In this document: positions 14,287 through 23,891 of the stretch, piece by piece
Layout of the letters: the number at the start of each line of letters is the position of its first letter
Numbering within the stretch: position 1 is the stretch's first letter
Assembly: GCA_033791605.1 (NCBI GenBank)
Contig: JASJGJ010000160.1
Coordinates: 1-30,475, forward strand
DNA: 30,475 bases
Source of the DNA: Porticoccus sp033791605
Lineage (GTDB): Bacteria > Pseudomonadota > Gammaproteobacteria > Pseudomonadales > Porticoccaceae
Direction: 5' to 3'
The notes under the pieces: generated by a model
What the model was told of the DNA's origin: nothing
What the model saw: the letters and a program-made list of their open reading frames with translations, nothing else
The model's database searches: none
Program-made: the position numbers and the translations under genes

Positions 14287-16221
14287 ATGGCAAAAACTTT
14301 TAACGACATACCGTTGATCCGCCCGGAAACCCCGTTACTTAATACTATTGGCAACCCTTCTCATCTCCGGAAGCTAAACGAAGACCAACTGCTTGAACTA
14401 GCGGATGAACTGCGCGCCTACCTACTTTTCAGTGTCGGCAAAAGTGGTGGCCATTTTGGTGCAGGATTGGGCACCGTCGAGCTCACTATTGCCCTGCATT
14501 ATATCTTCAACACCCCCCATGATCGCTTAGTCTGGGATGTGGGTCACCAGGCCTACCCACACAAAATTCTTACTGGCCGCAGAGATCAAATACTCTCTAT
14601 ACGCCAGGCAAACGGTTTATCTGCATTCCCAAAACGGGATGAAAGTGAATACGACACTTTTGGTGTTGGCCACTCCAGCACCTCTATTAGTGCGGCTTTA
14701 GGTATGGCGCTAGCTGCCACTCTGAAGGGTGAAAAAAGAAAAACCGTCGCAGTTATTGGTGATGGGGCTATGACCGCTGGCATGGCATTTGAGGCGCTCA
14801 ATCACACAGCTCACACCGACGCCGATTTATTGGTGGTCTTAAACGACAATAATATGTCGATTTCTCATAACGTTGGCGGCCTTGCCACATATTTTTCCAA
14901 AATATGGTCCAGCCGTTTTTACAATACAATCCGTGAAGGTGGTAAAAAAGTATTAAGATCTGTTCCCTCTGCTGCAACATTTGTTAGAAAAACAGAAGAA
15001 CATTTGAAAGCAATGGTCGCTCCGGGCATTGTGTTTGAAGAGTTAGGCTTTAATTATATAGGCCCTATAGATGGCCATAATTTACCTCTCTTGGTCCAAA
15101 CATTAAATAACCTGAAACTTCTATCTGGCCCAATATTGCTGCACACCATCACCCGAAAAGGTAAGGGCTTTGCGCCAGCAGAAGCCGACCCTGTTAGCTA
15201 TCATGCGTTGAATAAAATTGAGCCAAAAAATAAACCCAAAGTAGCAGTTTCACAACCCCCCGCTGAAATTAAACCACCAAAACAAAAGTACCAGCAGGTG
15301 TTTGGTGATTGGCTCTGCGATATGGCAGAAAAAGAGCCCCGACTAGTAGGTATTACACCGGCTATGTGTGAAGGTTCAGGAATGGTCGAGTTTTCCAAAC
15401 GTTTTCCTGATCGATTTCATGATGTGGCTATTGCAGAACAACATGCAGTGACATTAGCCGCAGGGCTAGCCTGCGACGGGATCAAACCCGTAGTTGCGAT
15501 TTACTCCACCTTTCTACAACGTGCTTACGATCAGCTCATTCATGATGTTGCATTGCAAGATCTGGATGTCATGTTTGGTATCGATCGTGCTGGCCTGGTA
15601 GGAGAGGATGGAGCAAGCCACGCAGGAAGCTTTGACTTAACCTACCTTCGCTGCATCCCCAATATAGTCGTAATGACCCCGTCAGATGAAAATGAAACAC
15701 GGCAAATGCTGTATACCGGGTTTATCCACAAAGGGCCCTCTGCTGTTCGGTACCCACGAGGAACCGGCCCCGGTGTCCAGATAGAAAAAAACATGACCGC
15801 CCTAGCCATAGGAAAAGGTCGTCTTCGCCGAGAAGGCAACCGAATCGCCATCCTCAACTTTGGCACGCTACTCCCTGCAGCACTGGAAGTCGCTGAGTAC
15901 CTCAATGCCACCGTTGCCGATATGCGATTTGTTAAACCGCTGGATACTAAACTGATCGATAAGCTGGTATCACAACATGAGCTTTTGGTCACACTGGAAG
16001 AAAACACTACTCAGGGTGGAGCTGGCAGCGCCGTCAGCGAGCACCTTGCCAGTGCTGGCATTGTCATACCGATTATGCACTTGGGACTTCCAGATAAATT
16101 TATAGACCACGGTAGCCACCAACAACAATTGGCTGCAGCTGGATTAGATATTGAGGGGATTCAACACGCTATAGAGCAGCGACTTACAAAACTTGAAAGT
16201 ATTCACAATACCGCCTCTTAA
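14287..16221 (+). CDS. dxs: 1-deoxy-D-xylulose-5-phosphate synthase
   Basis: First enzyme of the MEP isoprenoid pathway: pyruvate plus glyceraldehyde 3-phosphate to DXP, with thiamine diphosphate. The 644 residues show a transketolase-like layout: SGGHFGAGLGTVELT (53-67, His56), DVGHQAYPHK (84-93), the ThDP-Mg motif GDGAMTAG (158-165) to NDNNMSIS (186-193), a middle domain with the catalytic Glu in AIAEQHAVTLAAG, and YPRGTG plus a C-terminal transketolase domain. Residues 235-345 contain a proline/lysine-rich linker around KNKPKVAVSQPP. The binding site before the ATG is weak (GGAT). It ends the xseB-ispA-dxs operon; a 14-bp palindrome at 16244-16257 lies just downstream. Confidence 0.97.
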   Translation: MAKTFNDIPLIRPETPLLNTIGNPSHLRKLNEDQLLELADELRAYLLFSVGKSGGHFGAGLGTVELTIALHYIFNTPHDRLVWDVGHQAYPHKILTGRRDQILSIRQANGLSAFPKRDESEYDTFGVGHSSTSISAALGMALAATLKGEKRKTVAVIGDGAMTAGMAFEALNHTAHTDADLLVVLNDNNMSISHNVGGLATYFSKIWSSRFYNTIREGGKKVLRSVPSAATFVRKTEEHLKAMVAPGIVFEELGFNYIGPIDGHNLPLLVQTLNNLKLLSGPILLHTITRKGKGFAPAEADPVSYHALNKIEPKNKPKVAVSQPPAEIKPPKQKYQQVFGDWLCDMAEKEPRLVGITPAMCEGSGMVEFSKRFPDRFHDVAIAEQHAVTLAAGLACDGIKPVVAIYSTFLQRAYDQLIHDVALQDLDVMFGIDRAGLVGEDGASHAGSFDLTYLRCIPNIVVMTPSDENETRQMLYTGFIHKGPSAVRYPRGTGPGVQIEKNMTALAIGKGRLRREGNRIAILNFGTLLPAALEVAEYLNATVADMRFVKPLDTKLIDKLVSQHELLVTLEENTTQGGAGSAVSEHLASAGIVIPIMHLGLPDKFIDHGSHQQQLAAAGLDIEGIQHAIEQRLTKLESIHNTAS

Positions 16222-16289
16222 TAGCCAGCAGAACATCTAAGTACCATCAATTGATGGAAAACAACTTAATCTACTGTTTCAAATCGCCC

Positions 16290-16637
16290 CTAAGGATAAA
16301 CACCCTCAGATAGCAATAAGTCGATGGCTGAAAGCACTGCTATCAATTTACCTGCATCATAGGGGCAAGCTTGGAAATATGTCTCTGCCATGGGTGTAAT
16401 ACCACAATTTTTTGGCAGCGGTGCCGCTACCTCCACTAAGCTCTGTATACGTGGGAGAAAAATAAACTGTAGCCACTCCACAAACTCGAGAGTATCGACG
16501 GCAAAGGGCTCAACACTGGAAAGAGCCTCAACTGAGGGCACAGCATCAGACCAAAGCTTCAGTTCTTTTAAGTTGATTTCAATATCATGTAAATAAGATA
16601 TCAGCTGTAGCGACACGTTATCCATTTGATGGACCAT
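16290..16637 (-). CDS. yqcC: YqcC family protein (DUF446)
   Basis: A 115-residue all-helical protein matching YqcC: the first helix with LHDIEINLKELKLW, PFAVDTLEFVEWLQFIFLPRI (about 61-81, the most conserved block), PLPKNCGITPMAETYF, and a final LIAVLSAIDLLLSEG. The role is unknown; in E. coli yqcC neighbours truC. It begins 18 bases after the dinG stop on the same strand, so the two are probably co-transcribed. An in-frame ATG four residues further in (16625) is an alternative start; neither has a visible ribosome binding site. Confidence 0.85.
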   Translation of the reverse strand: MVHQMDNVSLQLISYLHDIEINLKELKLWSDAVPSVEALSSVEPFAVDTLEFVEWLQFIFLPRIQSLVEVAAPLPKNCGITPMAETYFQACPYDAGKLIAVLSAIDLLLSEGVYP

Positions 16638-16655
16638 GATGATGACTAAACAGTT

Positions 16656-18860
16656 CTAGCTGAAGTCACGCCCAAATGGCGGTAAATCAGCAAGAAGCTG
16701 CTTACCATAACGTTTGGTAATGATTCGGCGATCTAAAATAGTGACCCTGCCTGTATCTGTTTCCGTACGAATTAATCTACCACAGGCTTGGTGTAATCGT
16801 AGTGATGCATCGGGCAACATTAAATCCATAAAAGGATTACCTCCTTGTTGCTCTAGCCATTCAGACAGTGTCGAATAAACTGGGTCATCGGGAACAGCAA
16901 AAGGTATTTTGGCAATAATGACATGACGACAATAATCACCGGGAAAATCCATTCCTTCAGCAAAACTCGCCAAACCAAAAATGACACTACCTTCACCCTC
17001 GTCAATTGCTGCTTTGTGACGTCGAATGATTTCCTGATTTCCCCACTGACCTTGAACCAACACACGATCTAAATATTCTACGGGTAATTGCTCACAGACT
17101 AACTCCATTTGTCGCCGAGATGAAAACAGCACCAGAGAACCTTCATCCCAATCAATCAATGCAGGCAACTTCTCAATCAACGCATCAGTGTGTCCTCTGG
17201 CATCGCTGGGGTCGACGCCAATATCAGGCACCGACAAAATACCCGCATGCGCAAAATCAAAAGCACCCGCTACTGCAGTACACTGGGCTTCTTCTGGTAA
17301 ACCACAGCGTTGCTTAAAGTTATTAAAACTGCCTAATGTCCTCAATGTGGCAGACGTGACCACCGCACCATAGCAGCGCTGCCACAGGTTAGCTTGAAAG
17401 ATACCTCCAGCATCGGTGGGAGATGCCGACAAACGGATATCCATATTGCCACCCAGCCCTTGCTCAAGGGTAAGCCACCTTGCATTAGGTGACCCTTGGG
17501 CACCCTTTGGCTTGTCGTCTCGGTTACCGCCAGTATTTGAATGATCACTTTGTGCGTAGCTTTGCCACAATCGTTGGGTACCCTCCACCCGACTTTGCCA
17601 AATACCCACCTGTTGAAACAACTGCTCCAAATCAACCCTAGGGAGAGGGAAGTGCGGTTCATCCATCGCCTCACCTATCTGGTTTGACAATGTTTCCAAC
17701 AAAGCAACTAAGGTGCCCAAGTGTTCTGATATATGCTCAGCTATCTCTCTTACTTCTTCTCCAGGATCACCGCCCGGAAAGCGCCAACGCAGGTCTTCAT
17801 CACCTATACCCTTGTGACTACCAGAAAGATTCTGATTTGCAACGTCGCTTTGATCCAAAAATTTTTCAAATAAGGGATAACTCAACCCCAGTAGTTTTTC
17901 TGAAGTACTCGCTGCATCGGACACTTTCTCTACACGCTGGAGCAAGTCTGGCGTATTCACCAATAAAGGTAATTGACCCGCTATTTGTTTTTGTATCTGT
18001 CCAAGCCAGCTCATCGTACTTTTTAGTCGGCACTGGCCAGCAAAGTGATTTAATGCTGTCGCACTGATACGGTGGCCTTCATCAAAAATATAAATAGTAT
18101 TTTCAGGTGCGGGCAAAATTACTCCACCACCCAAGGCCAGATCAGCCATCACCAAGTCGTGGTTTGCAACAATACATTCAGATTCTTCTAATTCATCCCT
18201 GGCTTTATAAAAACAACACTCACGGATGTAACGGCAACGCCTACCCGTACATTGACGGCGGTCTACGGTCAGCGGCCGCCAATCCACATCATCTATAGCT
18301 TCAGGCCAGCTGTCTCGATCTCCCAGCCAGCTCTCCTGCTTCAGTGATTCGTCCATAGCACGGTAACTGGCAATGACATGACTGGCAGGATTAAACGTTA
18401 CTTCATCTTCAAACAAAAAAGCACCGCCCTCTTTGGCGGTTGCCGTATCAAGACACTGCTCAAGCCTGAGCGGACAAAGATAACGTCCCCGGCCCTTGGC
18501 AAGGCTAACGCTGTAGTCCCACCCGGTACTTTTCAACAATAAGGGTATATCTCGATTAACCAGTTGCTCCTGAAGAGCGACAGTCCCCGTCGCTACGACA
18601 ACCTGCTTTCCCAACTGACGAGCAATGGGTAGTGTTGATAATAGATAGGCAATGGTCTTGCCTGTGCCGGTACCCGCCTCAACAACACAGATACCATTAT
18701 CCGAAGCTCTATTCCCGTCTTCATCTTCTTCGATGTCGCCCAAGGTATTAGCAATAGCGGCAATCATTTGTTTTTGGCCCAACCTGGGACTCAATTCATT
18801 GCTTTCTAGGAACTGACGATAGCCCTGTTGAATCTCGCCTTTTAAATCAGCGTCTAGCAC
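16656..18860 (-). CDS. dinG: ATP-dependent DNA helicase DinG
   Basis: A superfamily 2, XPD-like 5'-3' helicase with an iron-sulfur domain that unwinds R-loops, D-loops and forks. The 734 residues compare with 716 in E. coli DinG. Walker A is EAGTGTGKT (61-69). The 4Fe-4S cysteines are Cys129 (RYLCP), Cys204, Cys209 and Cys215 (QCTGRRCRYIREC). Motif II is DEGH (260-263), as in E. coli DinG. Motif III is VVTSATL, motif V GLASFAEGMDFPG, and motif VI QACGRLIRTETD. The end RIITKRYGKQLLADLPPFG matches DinG rather than the shorter YoaA. Translation starts at GTG 18860, inside the end of the acyltransferase gene (7-base overlap), with no ribosome binding site, so it is probably coupled. LexA control is known in E. 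coli but no box was seen. Confidence 0.93.
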   Translation of the reverse strand: MLDADLKGEIQQGYRQFLESNELSPRLGQKQMIAAIANTLGDIEEDEDGNRASDNGICVVEAGTGTGKTIAYLLSTLPIARQLGKQVVVATGTVALQEQLVNRDIPLLLKSTGWDYSVSLAKGRGRYLCPLRLEQCLDTATAKEGGAFLFEDEVTFNPASHVIASYRAMDESLKQESWLGDRDSWPEAIDDVDWRPLTVDRRQCTGRRCRYIRECCFYKARDELEESECIVANHDLVMADLALGGGVILPAPENTIYIFDEGHRISATALNHFAGQCRLKSTMSWLGQIQKQIAGQLPLLVNTPDLLQRVEKVSDAASTSEKLLGLSYPLFEKFLDQSDVANQNLSGSHKGIGDEDLRWRFPGGDPGEEVREIAEHISEHLGTLVALLETLSNQIGEAMDEPHFPLPRVDLEQLFQQVGIWQSRVEGTQRLWQSYAQSDHSNTGGNRDDKPKGAQGSPNARWLTLEQGLGGNMDIRLSASPTDAGGIFQANLWQRCYGAVVTSATLRTLGSFNNFKQRCGLPEEAQCTAVAGAFDFAHAGILSVPDIGVDPSDARGHTDALIEKLPALIDWDEGSLVLFSSRRQMELVCEQLPVEYLDRVLVQGQWGNQEIIRRHKAAIDEGEGSVIFGLASFAEGMDFPGDYCRHVIIAKIPFAVPDDPVYSTLSEWLEQQGGNPFMDLMLPDASLRLHQACGRLIRTETDTGRVTILDRRIITKRYGKQLLADLPPFGRDFS

Positions 18861-20005
18861 GAGGAGGTAAGATTAATTTTTTGGACGACAGGGTTAGCGT
18901 ACATTGCCAAGACAATATCTCGGTATTCCTCGGGTATAGCTTCCATACGATGATTAAATTCACGGCTAATTTTTAGCCAATCACAACCCATATTTTCCTT
19001 CCAGGAAGCCACAACAGTATTCATCCCATGCAATTTTTCATACGCTAAAAAATTGGTCGGGTGCAGGTGGTAATTATTAATAATTTGTCGATCCACGGCT
19101 AAAGCCATGTCATCAGCAGAATCTATGCCTGCTACCATCGGCTCACCAAACGCCACATGGACAGCGCCTTTACGACCGACAACACCTTTATATATACTGA
19201 GAAAATCTTCATGCTCTTCTTTTTTATAGCTTCCCTCTGTTTGCTTTTCATAGAGCTCCATACCCTTAGCTGCATCCAGTGGATCAAGCTCATATGAAAT
19301 AGCGACCGGAACCATATTAAGCTCACGAATTGCATCACCAAATGTTTGTTCTTTTTGCTTACTAAGCACCAACATTTTCAACAACGCTGGCTCTGTTTTA
19401 TCCATTCCATCCTTGGCACGACCTTCACGCTGCGCAATCCAAATGGAGGTGTTTTCCTCCATCAAGGAGTAACGGATATAACGAGACAAGTGAATTAATG
19501 CTGACAGTTTCTCACGCCGTCCCGTTGCCGACCGCTTAACAATAAAACTTTTATTCACCCGCATCAGGTCAGAGACGAACGGCTTGGTTAGCAGATTATC
19601 ACCAATAGCAATACGTACTGTATCCCGGCTATCATCATAAAGAGCAACATTAACAAATGCCGGATCCATGGCAATGTCACGGTGATTACTAACAAACAGG
19701 TAGGATTTTTTTCTGTCTAAATGCTCAAGACCAGAAACACTGACGGAGCTTTCAATCTTTGTTAACAGGTGCCCCAAGCTAGTTCTCATTGCATCATGAA
19801 GATCATGGACAGTATGAATTTTGGAAAAAGCGCGATGCAATGCCCGTGAGACAATGGGCCGCATTAACCAGGGAGCCCACTTGGCTATTCTGGGATATTT
19901 AATAGACAGCAACGTATCTATAAATTCTCTATTACTTGAGAGTCTAGCTAACACAGCGGGAACTTCATCGTCGCGATAGGGACGAATATCATCAAATTCA
20001 TTCAT
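18854..20005 (-). CDS. Lysophospholipid/glycerol-phosphate acyltransferase-like protein
   Basis: A 383-residue PlsC-superfamily protein, likely peripheral on the inner membrane. The acyltransferase core begins near residue 100: YLFVSNHRDIAMDPAFVN holds the catalytic His-Asp pair as NHRDxxxD, one residue longer than the usual HX4D. This is a variant I recall from a known subgroup with NHRDIVLD. The glycerophosphate-binding block reads IWIAQREGRAKDG (about 187-199). N-terminal RPYRDDEVPAVLARLS is also typical of that subgroup. Substrate unknown, presumably an acyl donor and a glycerol-phosphate or lysolipid. Its last 7 bases overlap dinG, which makes an acyltransferase-dinG-yqcC unit. No strong ribosome binding site precedes the ATG. 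Confidence 0.85.
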   Translation of the reverse strand: MNEFDDIRPYRDDEVPAVLARLSSNREFIDTLLSIKYPRIAKWAPWLMRPIVSRALHRAFSKIHTVHDLHDAMRTSLGHLLTKIESSVSVSGLEHLDRKKSYLFVSNHRDIAMDPAFVNVALYDDSRDTVRIAIGDNLLTKPFVSDLMRVNKSFIVKRSATGRREKLSALIHLSRYIRYSLMEENTSIWIAQREGRAKDGMDKTEPALLKMLVLSKQKEQTFGDAIRELNMVPVAISYELDPLDAAKGMELYEKQTEGSYKKEEHEDFLSIYKGVVGRKGAVHVAFGEPMVAGIDSADDMALAVDRQIINNYHLHPTNFLAYEKLHGMNTVVASWKENMGCDWLKISREFNHRMEAIPEEYRDIVLAMYANPVVQKINLTSSC

Positions 20006-20100
20006 AAGAAAACGGAGTAATTATTAGTTTGGGCCACACTTAGGCTAATTTATTGTAATGATGAACCATACGGCTTACGTAAATGCCACCTAGCAGAGCA

Positions 20101-21108
20101 CTAACGGTGATTATACCAAAGTACTTCAGAAGCATACTTATCTACTAGGTGTGCCACATCCAAAATCATCGTAAATAGCGCCATACGAACTAACAGACCA
20201 TTGTCAGTCTGCCGGAAGATGGCCAAATTTGGATTACCATCTAAATCTCGATCCAACTCATTGGCCTCAGCTCTAGAGTCCCGAGGCAAGGGATGCATAA
20301 TGACCGTATTGGGTTCACAGTGAGAGGTATAAATTGCTTGATTCAACCGGAACTTACCGCGGTATAAATCTGCCTCATCCTTGCTAGCAAATCGTTCCTC
20401 TTGAATCCTTGTGGAATAAACAATATCCACGTGGGAAATACTGGATTCAATTTTTTCGGACTCCGCAACAGAAAGCCCCGCATTCCTCATATCTTCAACA
20501 AGATTTTCGGGCATTGCTAATTCTTTGGGTGATACCAGCTGTACTGAAACGCCCTTAAACAACATCAATAATTTACAAAGTGAATGTACGGTTCTGCCAT
20601 GTTTTAGGTCACCTATCATGGCTATGCGAAGGCCATCCAAGGTTCTACCCAGCCCTCTTAACTCTTTCTCAATGGTGTACAAATCAAGTAATGCCTGACT
20701 GGGGTGTTCATTACTACCATCACCTCCATTAATAACCGGTACACGGCTGGAGCTGGCAAAATCCGCTACCGAACCCGATTCCGGGTGTCGCATACAGATA
20801 ATATCGCTAAACCCGGACAGTACTCGTGCCGTGTCCTGTAATGATTCACCTTTGGCCAAGGCTGAAGCCTCGAACCCTACGGTTTCTCTAACCTCTCCAC
20901 CTAAAAGATTAAAAGCACTACCAAAACTAATCCGAGTTCTGGTGCTTGCCTCAAAAAACATGTTGCCGAGAATAGCCCCTTCTAATACCCGCGTTCTTTT
21001 CTGTCGCTGAGCATAAGGCTCCATGCGGTCGGCCATACGGAAAATCGTATCAATATCAACTCGCTCAAATTGACTAATCGAGAGAATACTTGCACCTTTG
21101 AATTCCAC
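20101..21108 (-). CDS. pyrB: Aspartate carbamoyltransferase catalytic chain
   Basis: Second step of pyrimidine synthesis: carbamoyl phosphate plus aspartate to carbamoyl aspartate. The carbamoyl-phosphate motif FEASTRTRISF (52-62) is intact, followed by KGESLQDT (Lys86), MRHPESG, NGGDGSNEHPSQALLD, MIGDLKHGRTVHSL and MHPLPRDSRAE. These identify PyrB rather than ornithine carbamoyltransferase. The 335 residues are about 25 longer than E. coli PyrB, with the extra length in the C-terminal half and at the end. No regulatory pyrI follows, nor a pyrC-like partner. GTG 21108 is the start, with GGGGGG 4 bases upstream. Regulation cannot be read from the short upstream gap. Confidence 0.93.
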   Translation of the reverse strand: MEFKGASILSISQFERVDIDTIFRMADRMEPYAQRQKRTRVLEGAILGNMFFEASTRTRISFGSAFNLLGGEVRETVGFEASALAKGESLQDTARVLSGFSDIICMRHPESGSVADFASSSRVPVINGGDGSNEHPSQALLDLYTIEKELRGLGRTLDGLRIAMIGDLKHGRTVHSLCKLLMLFKGVSVQLVSPKELAMPENLVEDMRNAGLSVAESEKIESSISHVDIVYSTRIQEERFASKDEADLYRGKFRLNQAIYTSHCEPNTVIMHPLPRDSRAEANELDRDLDGNPNLAIFRQTDNGLLVRMALFTMILDVAHLVDKYASEVLWYNHR

Positions 21109-21207
21109 ACGCCCCCCTCAGATGATGATATATGCCGCCGCATTCTAGCGGCTTTACCATAGACGAACCAGCAACTTGTCTGACCTAGAACCACCTACAA
21201 AAACTAT

Positions 21208-22629
21208 CTACAAAATCTGTCTTCCCCAATCCTCTAGAGATCGTAAGATATTCCGATCACGCTCGGATGAAGCCTCTTGCATCAGCAACTGATCTATTTC
21301 TGCCGAATAAGCATCAAGTGTCAGATATCCCTCAGCCGAGTTAGTTAATCGCTGAAAACGTATCTCTTCCCACTCGTGTAATTCTTCTTCATTTAAGGTA
21401 GCCGGATAATTTTTTGCACGATAGAGAAACAGTAAACGCTGGTAACGTTCATCACGAAAACATAGAGAGTCTGATGCCAACTCTTCTGCAGAAGCTTGCC
21501 GCACCTCAGGTAACAACTCTTTATCAACATTATCCAAAAAGCCGTCATAAAGACATCGCTCAGGATTACTTGAGTGATCAAACGACTGCCCGGAAAACAC
21601 CGCTTCTAACTTGGACGACACATCATGTTGCTGCAATAGTTGCCAGGTTCGCTCACACTGTTCCAAAGAAATACCTAAACTTTTCGCCGAGCTTTCATCC
21701 ATTAACTTTGGGGTAGCGACAACAGGGCATCGATTTAACTGCACGCCCTTGATCGGAAGTCTTATGGAACCTTCTGACAGCTCATCTGTGCGAGTGAATA
21801 GCCGTTGTTGAATTTCCTCTACGGTTAACGCTAACAAGGCTTCCCCATCACCCATTAAATTAAAACAAATGGTAGAGTTTTTATTGGTTGGATGGCGTGC
21901 CAGCGGCATCATTAATGCCGTGTAACCATTTTCTCTGGGAAGTCGACCAGACACATGTAAAAACGGCTTTCGTTGCCGTAGATCGATAAGCTCAGCCACC
22001 TTATGCTTAAGCCGATGCTGATAAACATAGTCGTAAAGTTTTGGCTGCTTAGTCATGATTAACTTAGCCATAGCAATGGTGGCCATGACATCTGACAACG
22101 CATCGTGAGCAGATTCATGACGGATGTTATTTGCCTCTGTTAGACGCTCTAACTTAAAGCAGGGAGAACCATCATCATAGTTTGGCCATTCAACACCTTC
22201 TGGCCTTAAAGCTCGGGCCAACCGCACCATATCGATAATATCCCACCGAGAGTTGCCATGTTTCCACTCTCGCTCATAAGGATCATAAAAATTACGATAG
22301 AGAGCATAACGGGTGACCTCATCATCAAATCGAATACTGTTGTAACCGACCCCACAGGTGCCAGGTACAGATAATTCGCGATAAATTTTTTCTATAAACT
22401 CTCTTTCTGGCACTCCTTTATCTAATGCCGCCTGTGGTGTTATTCCTGTCACTAAACAGGCCATAGGCGAAGGCAACCTATCCAGTGGGGGCTGACAATA
22501 AACAGATAAGGGCTCCCCTATAGGGTTAAGGTTTTCATCGGTCCGAACACCTGCAAACTGGGAAGGACAATCACGACTCGGGTCTATTCCGAAGGTTTCA
22601 TAATCATGCCAGTAAAGTGTGTTTGCCAT
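21208..22629 (-). CDS. sbcB: Exodeoxyribonuclease I
   Basis: 3'-5' single-strand DNA exonuclease used in mismatch repair and end processing. The 473 residues match E. coli ExoI (475). The DEDDh active site is complete: Asp9 and Glu11 (DYETF), Asp102 (RFDDEVTR), His175 and Asp180 (HDALSD). NFYDPYEREW and NSRWDIIDM are near-identical to the E. coli protein. The C-terminal half carries the SH3-like and helical domains specific to ExoI (YDGFLDNVDK, FLYRAKNYP). ATG 22629 has GGGAAG 5-6 bases upstream. pyrB follows 99 bases downstream on the same strand; a terminator for ompA lies upstream. Confidence 0.96.
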   Translation of the reverse strand: MANTLYWHDYETFGIDPSRDCPSQFAGVRTDENLNPIGEPLSVYCQPPLDRLPSPMACLVTGITPQAALDKGVPEREFIEKIYRELSVPGTCGVGYNSIRFDDEVTRYALYRNFYDPYEREWKHGNSRWDIIDMVRLARALRPEGVEWPNYDDGSPCFKLERLTEANNIRHESAHDALSDVMATIAMAKLIMTKQPKLYDYVYQHRLKHKVAELIDLRQRKPFLHVSGRLPRENGYTALMMPLARHPTNKNSTICFNLMGDGEALLALTVEEIQQRLFTRTDELSEGSIRLPIKGVQLNRCPVVATPKLMDESSAKSLGISLEQCERTWQLLQQHDVSSKLEAVFSGQSFDHSSNPERCLYDGFLDNVDKELLPEVRQASAEELASDSLCFRDERYQRLLFLYRAKNYPATLNEEELHEWEEIRFQRLTNSAEGYLTLDAYSAEIDQLLMQEASSERDRNILRSLEDWGRQIL

Positions 22630-22666
22630 AGAGCTTCCCAGCTATTCGTTTCAACAAATTAAACCC

Positions 22667-22700
22667 AAAAAAAACGGCGTCCAGTAATAGACGCCGTTTT
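22667..22700 (-). terminator. Intrinsic terminator of the OmpA-family gene
   Basis: On the minus strand an 11-bp stem (22700-22690 with 22681-22671) is followed by an eight-T run (22674-22667), 30 bases past the OmpA stop. Confidence 0.9.
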
Positions 22701-22729
22701 AAATAAAGCTCAATAACAACCTATAGAGA

Positions 22730-23680
22730 TTATTCCACTACTTCGGTATAAGTCATCTCACCGACAACACGGCGGTTGCGCTCACGACCTTCAACAGTAT
22801 CGTTTGACGCAATTGGACGGCTTTCACCATAACCTATTGTAGAAATACGGCTAGCATCAATACCATAATCTTTCACAATTCTTGCCTTAACTGCTTTGGC
22901 ACGACGATCAGAAAGGTCTTGGTTATAACTGTCACTCGCTGTGGAATCTGTATGACCTTCCAGTACTAAGGTAATATCTTCCTGTACTTTCATAGCATTA
23001 GCCACTGCGTGCAGCTCATCACCGTAGATAGCTCGAACAATATCTTTGTCCGTTTCAAACTCAACATTAAGCTTAACGGTAATAGTCCGAGTTTCTGGCT
23101 CAACAACAGGTGCTGGAGCTGGCTTAACAGGCTCTGCCACCATAGCAACAGGGGCTGGAGCTGGATCGTTGAAGTAGTAATTCACCGCTAAATTAACAGC
23201 CGCGTCATTAACACCTTCATTACCACCACTAATTTTATGCAACATACGTACATCACCACGTAATTCCAGGTGATCAGTCAGCATGCTAGCAAGACCAAAG
23301 CCTACTTGGGCTTGGGTTGTATATTCTTCATGATTTTGTAGGTTTCTTTCGCCTTCGCGATCAAAATAACTCACACCGGCGAGAACATATGGACGCCAGC
23401 TGCTATCAGTATCGCCTAAATAACGGTAAGCATTTACCTGAGATACGTTTATCTCATCACCTGCCACATCACTGCCATAACCAGCTTCGATAGCCCAGTC
23501 ATTCAAACGATAACCCAAGTTAAATCCTAGGATACCTGCCTCATCATGACCACTCACAACCCGCTTACTATCCAAGTTGAGATAACTCAAGGAAGAGCCT
23601 ACATAAAAACCATCCTGCGCCTGAACTGACACAGATCCAACTAGCAACAATGCACCCATTGCAGCAAACAACTTTTTCAT
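22730..23680 (-). CDS. OmpA-family outer membrane protein
   Basis: An outer membrane beta-barrel joined to a periplasmic peptidoglycan-binding domain. A signal peptide MKKLFAAMGALLLVGSVSVQA ends before QDGF. About 150 residues of alternating strands ending in VNYYF form the eight-strand barrel. A Pro/Ala-rich hinge follows (PAPAPV...KPAPAPVVEP), then the OmpA-C domain with VEFETDKDIV, LEGHTDSTASDSYNQDLSDRRAKAV (given as two pieces: LEGHTDSTASD and LSDRRAKAV) and GYGESRPIASN. The Asp and Arg that bind diaminopimelate are present. The start is set at ATG 23680 (GGGGAA upstream); the in-frame ATG at 23692 (GAGGAA upstream) adds four residues, and the longer frame has no signal-peptide logic. It is monocistronic, with its own promoter and terminator. 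Confidence 0.9.
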   Translation of the reverse strand: MKKLFAAMGALLLVGSVSVQAQDGFYVGSSLSYLNLDSKRVVSGHDEAGILGFNLGYRLNDWAIEAGYGSDVAGDEINVSQVNAYRYLGDTDSSWRPYVLAGVSYFDREGERNLQNHEEYTTQAQVGFGLASMLTDHLELRGDVRMLHKISGGNEGVNDAAVNLAVNYYFNDPAPAPVAMVAEPVKPAPAPVVEPETRTITVKLNVEFETDKDIVRAIYGDELHAVANAMKVQEDITLVLEGHTDSTASDSYNQDLSDRRAKAVKARIVKDYGIDASRISTIGYGESRPIASNDTVEGRERNRRVVGEMTYTEVVE

Positions 23681-23755
23681 CGTATTCCCCATAAATTCCT
23701 CTAACAAACTAAAGCAGGCATCCTCGCCCACGCTGCCCTTTTGGCAAGTGCAAGT

Positions 23756-23761
23756 ATTATA
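23756..23761 (-). promoter_or_regulatory. Consensus -10 box of the OmpA-family gene
   Basis: A perfect TATAAT on the minus strand, about 75 bases upstream of the start codon and in a very A/T-rich context (23760-23800). There is no recognisable -35, so an UP-element-like AT tract or an activator may compensate. The leader is about 70 nt. Confidence 0.5.
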
Positions 23762-23891
23762 GTCTAATTTTTTAATTTTTACTCTATTCTTTCATCTCTT
23801 CAGACGCAGAAATTGTAACTTTTGTGTAAAAATCTCAAGCACTAAAAAGGTTAACTAATTAGCCCTAAACCCAAAGCACTTAACGTTATGA

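Noticed and set aside
15642..16007. A 121-residue minus-strand frame inside dxs
   Set aside because: Antisense to the conserved transketolase domains of Dxs, with Ser/Arg-rich noise composition.
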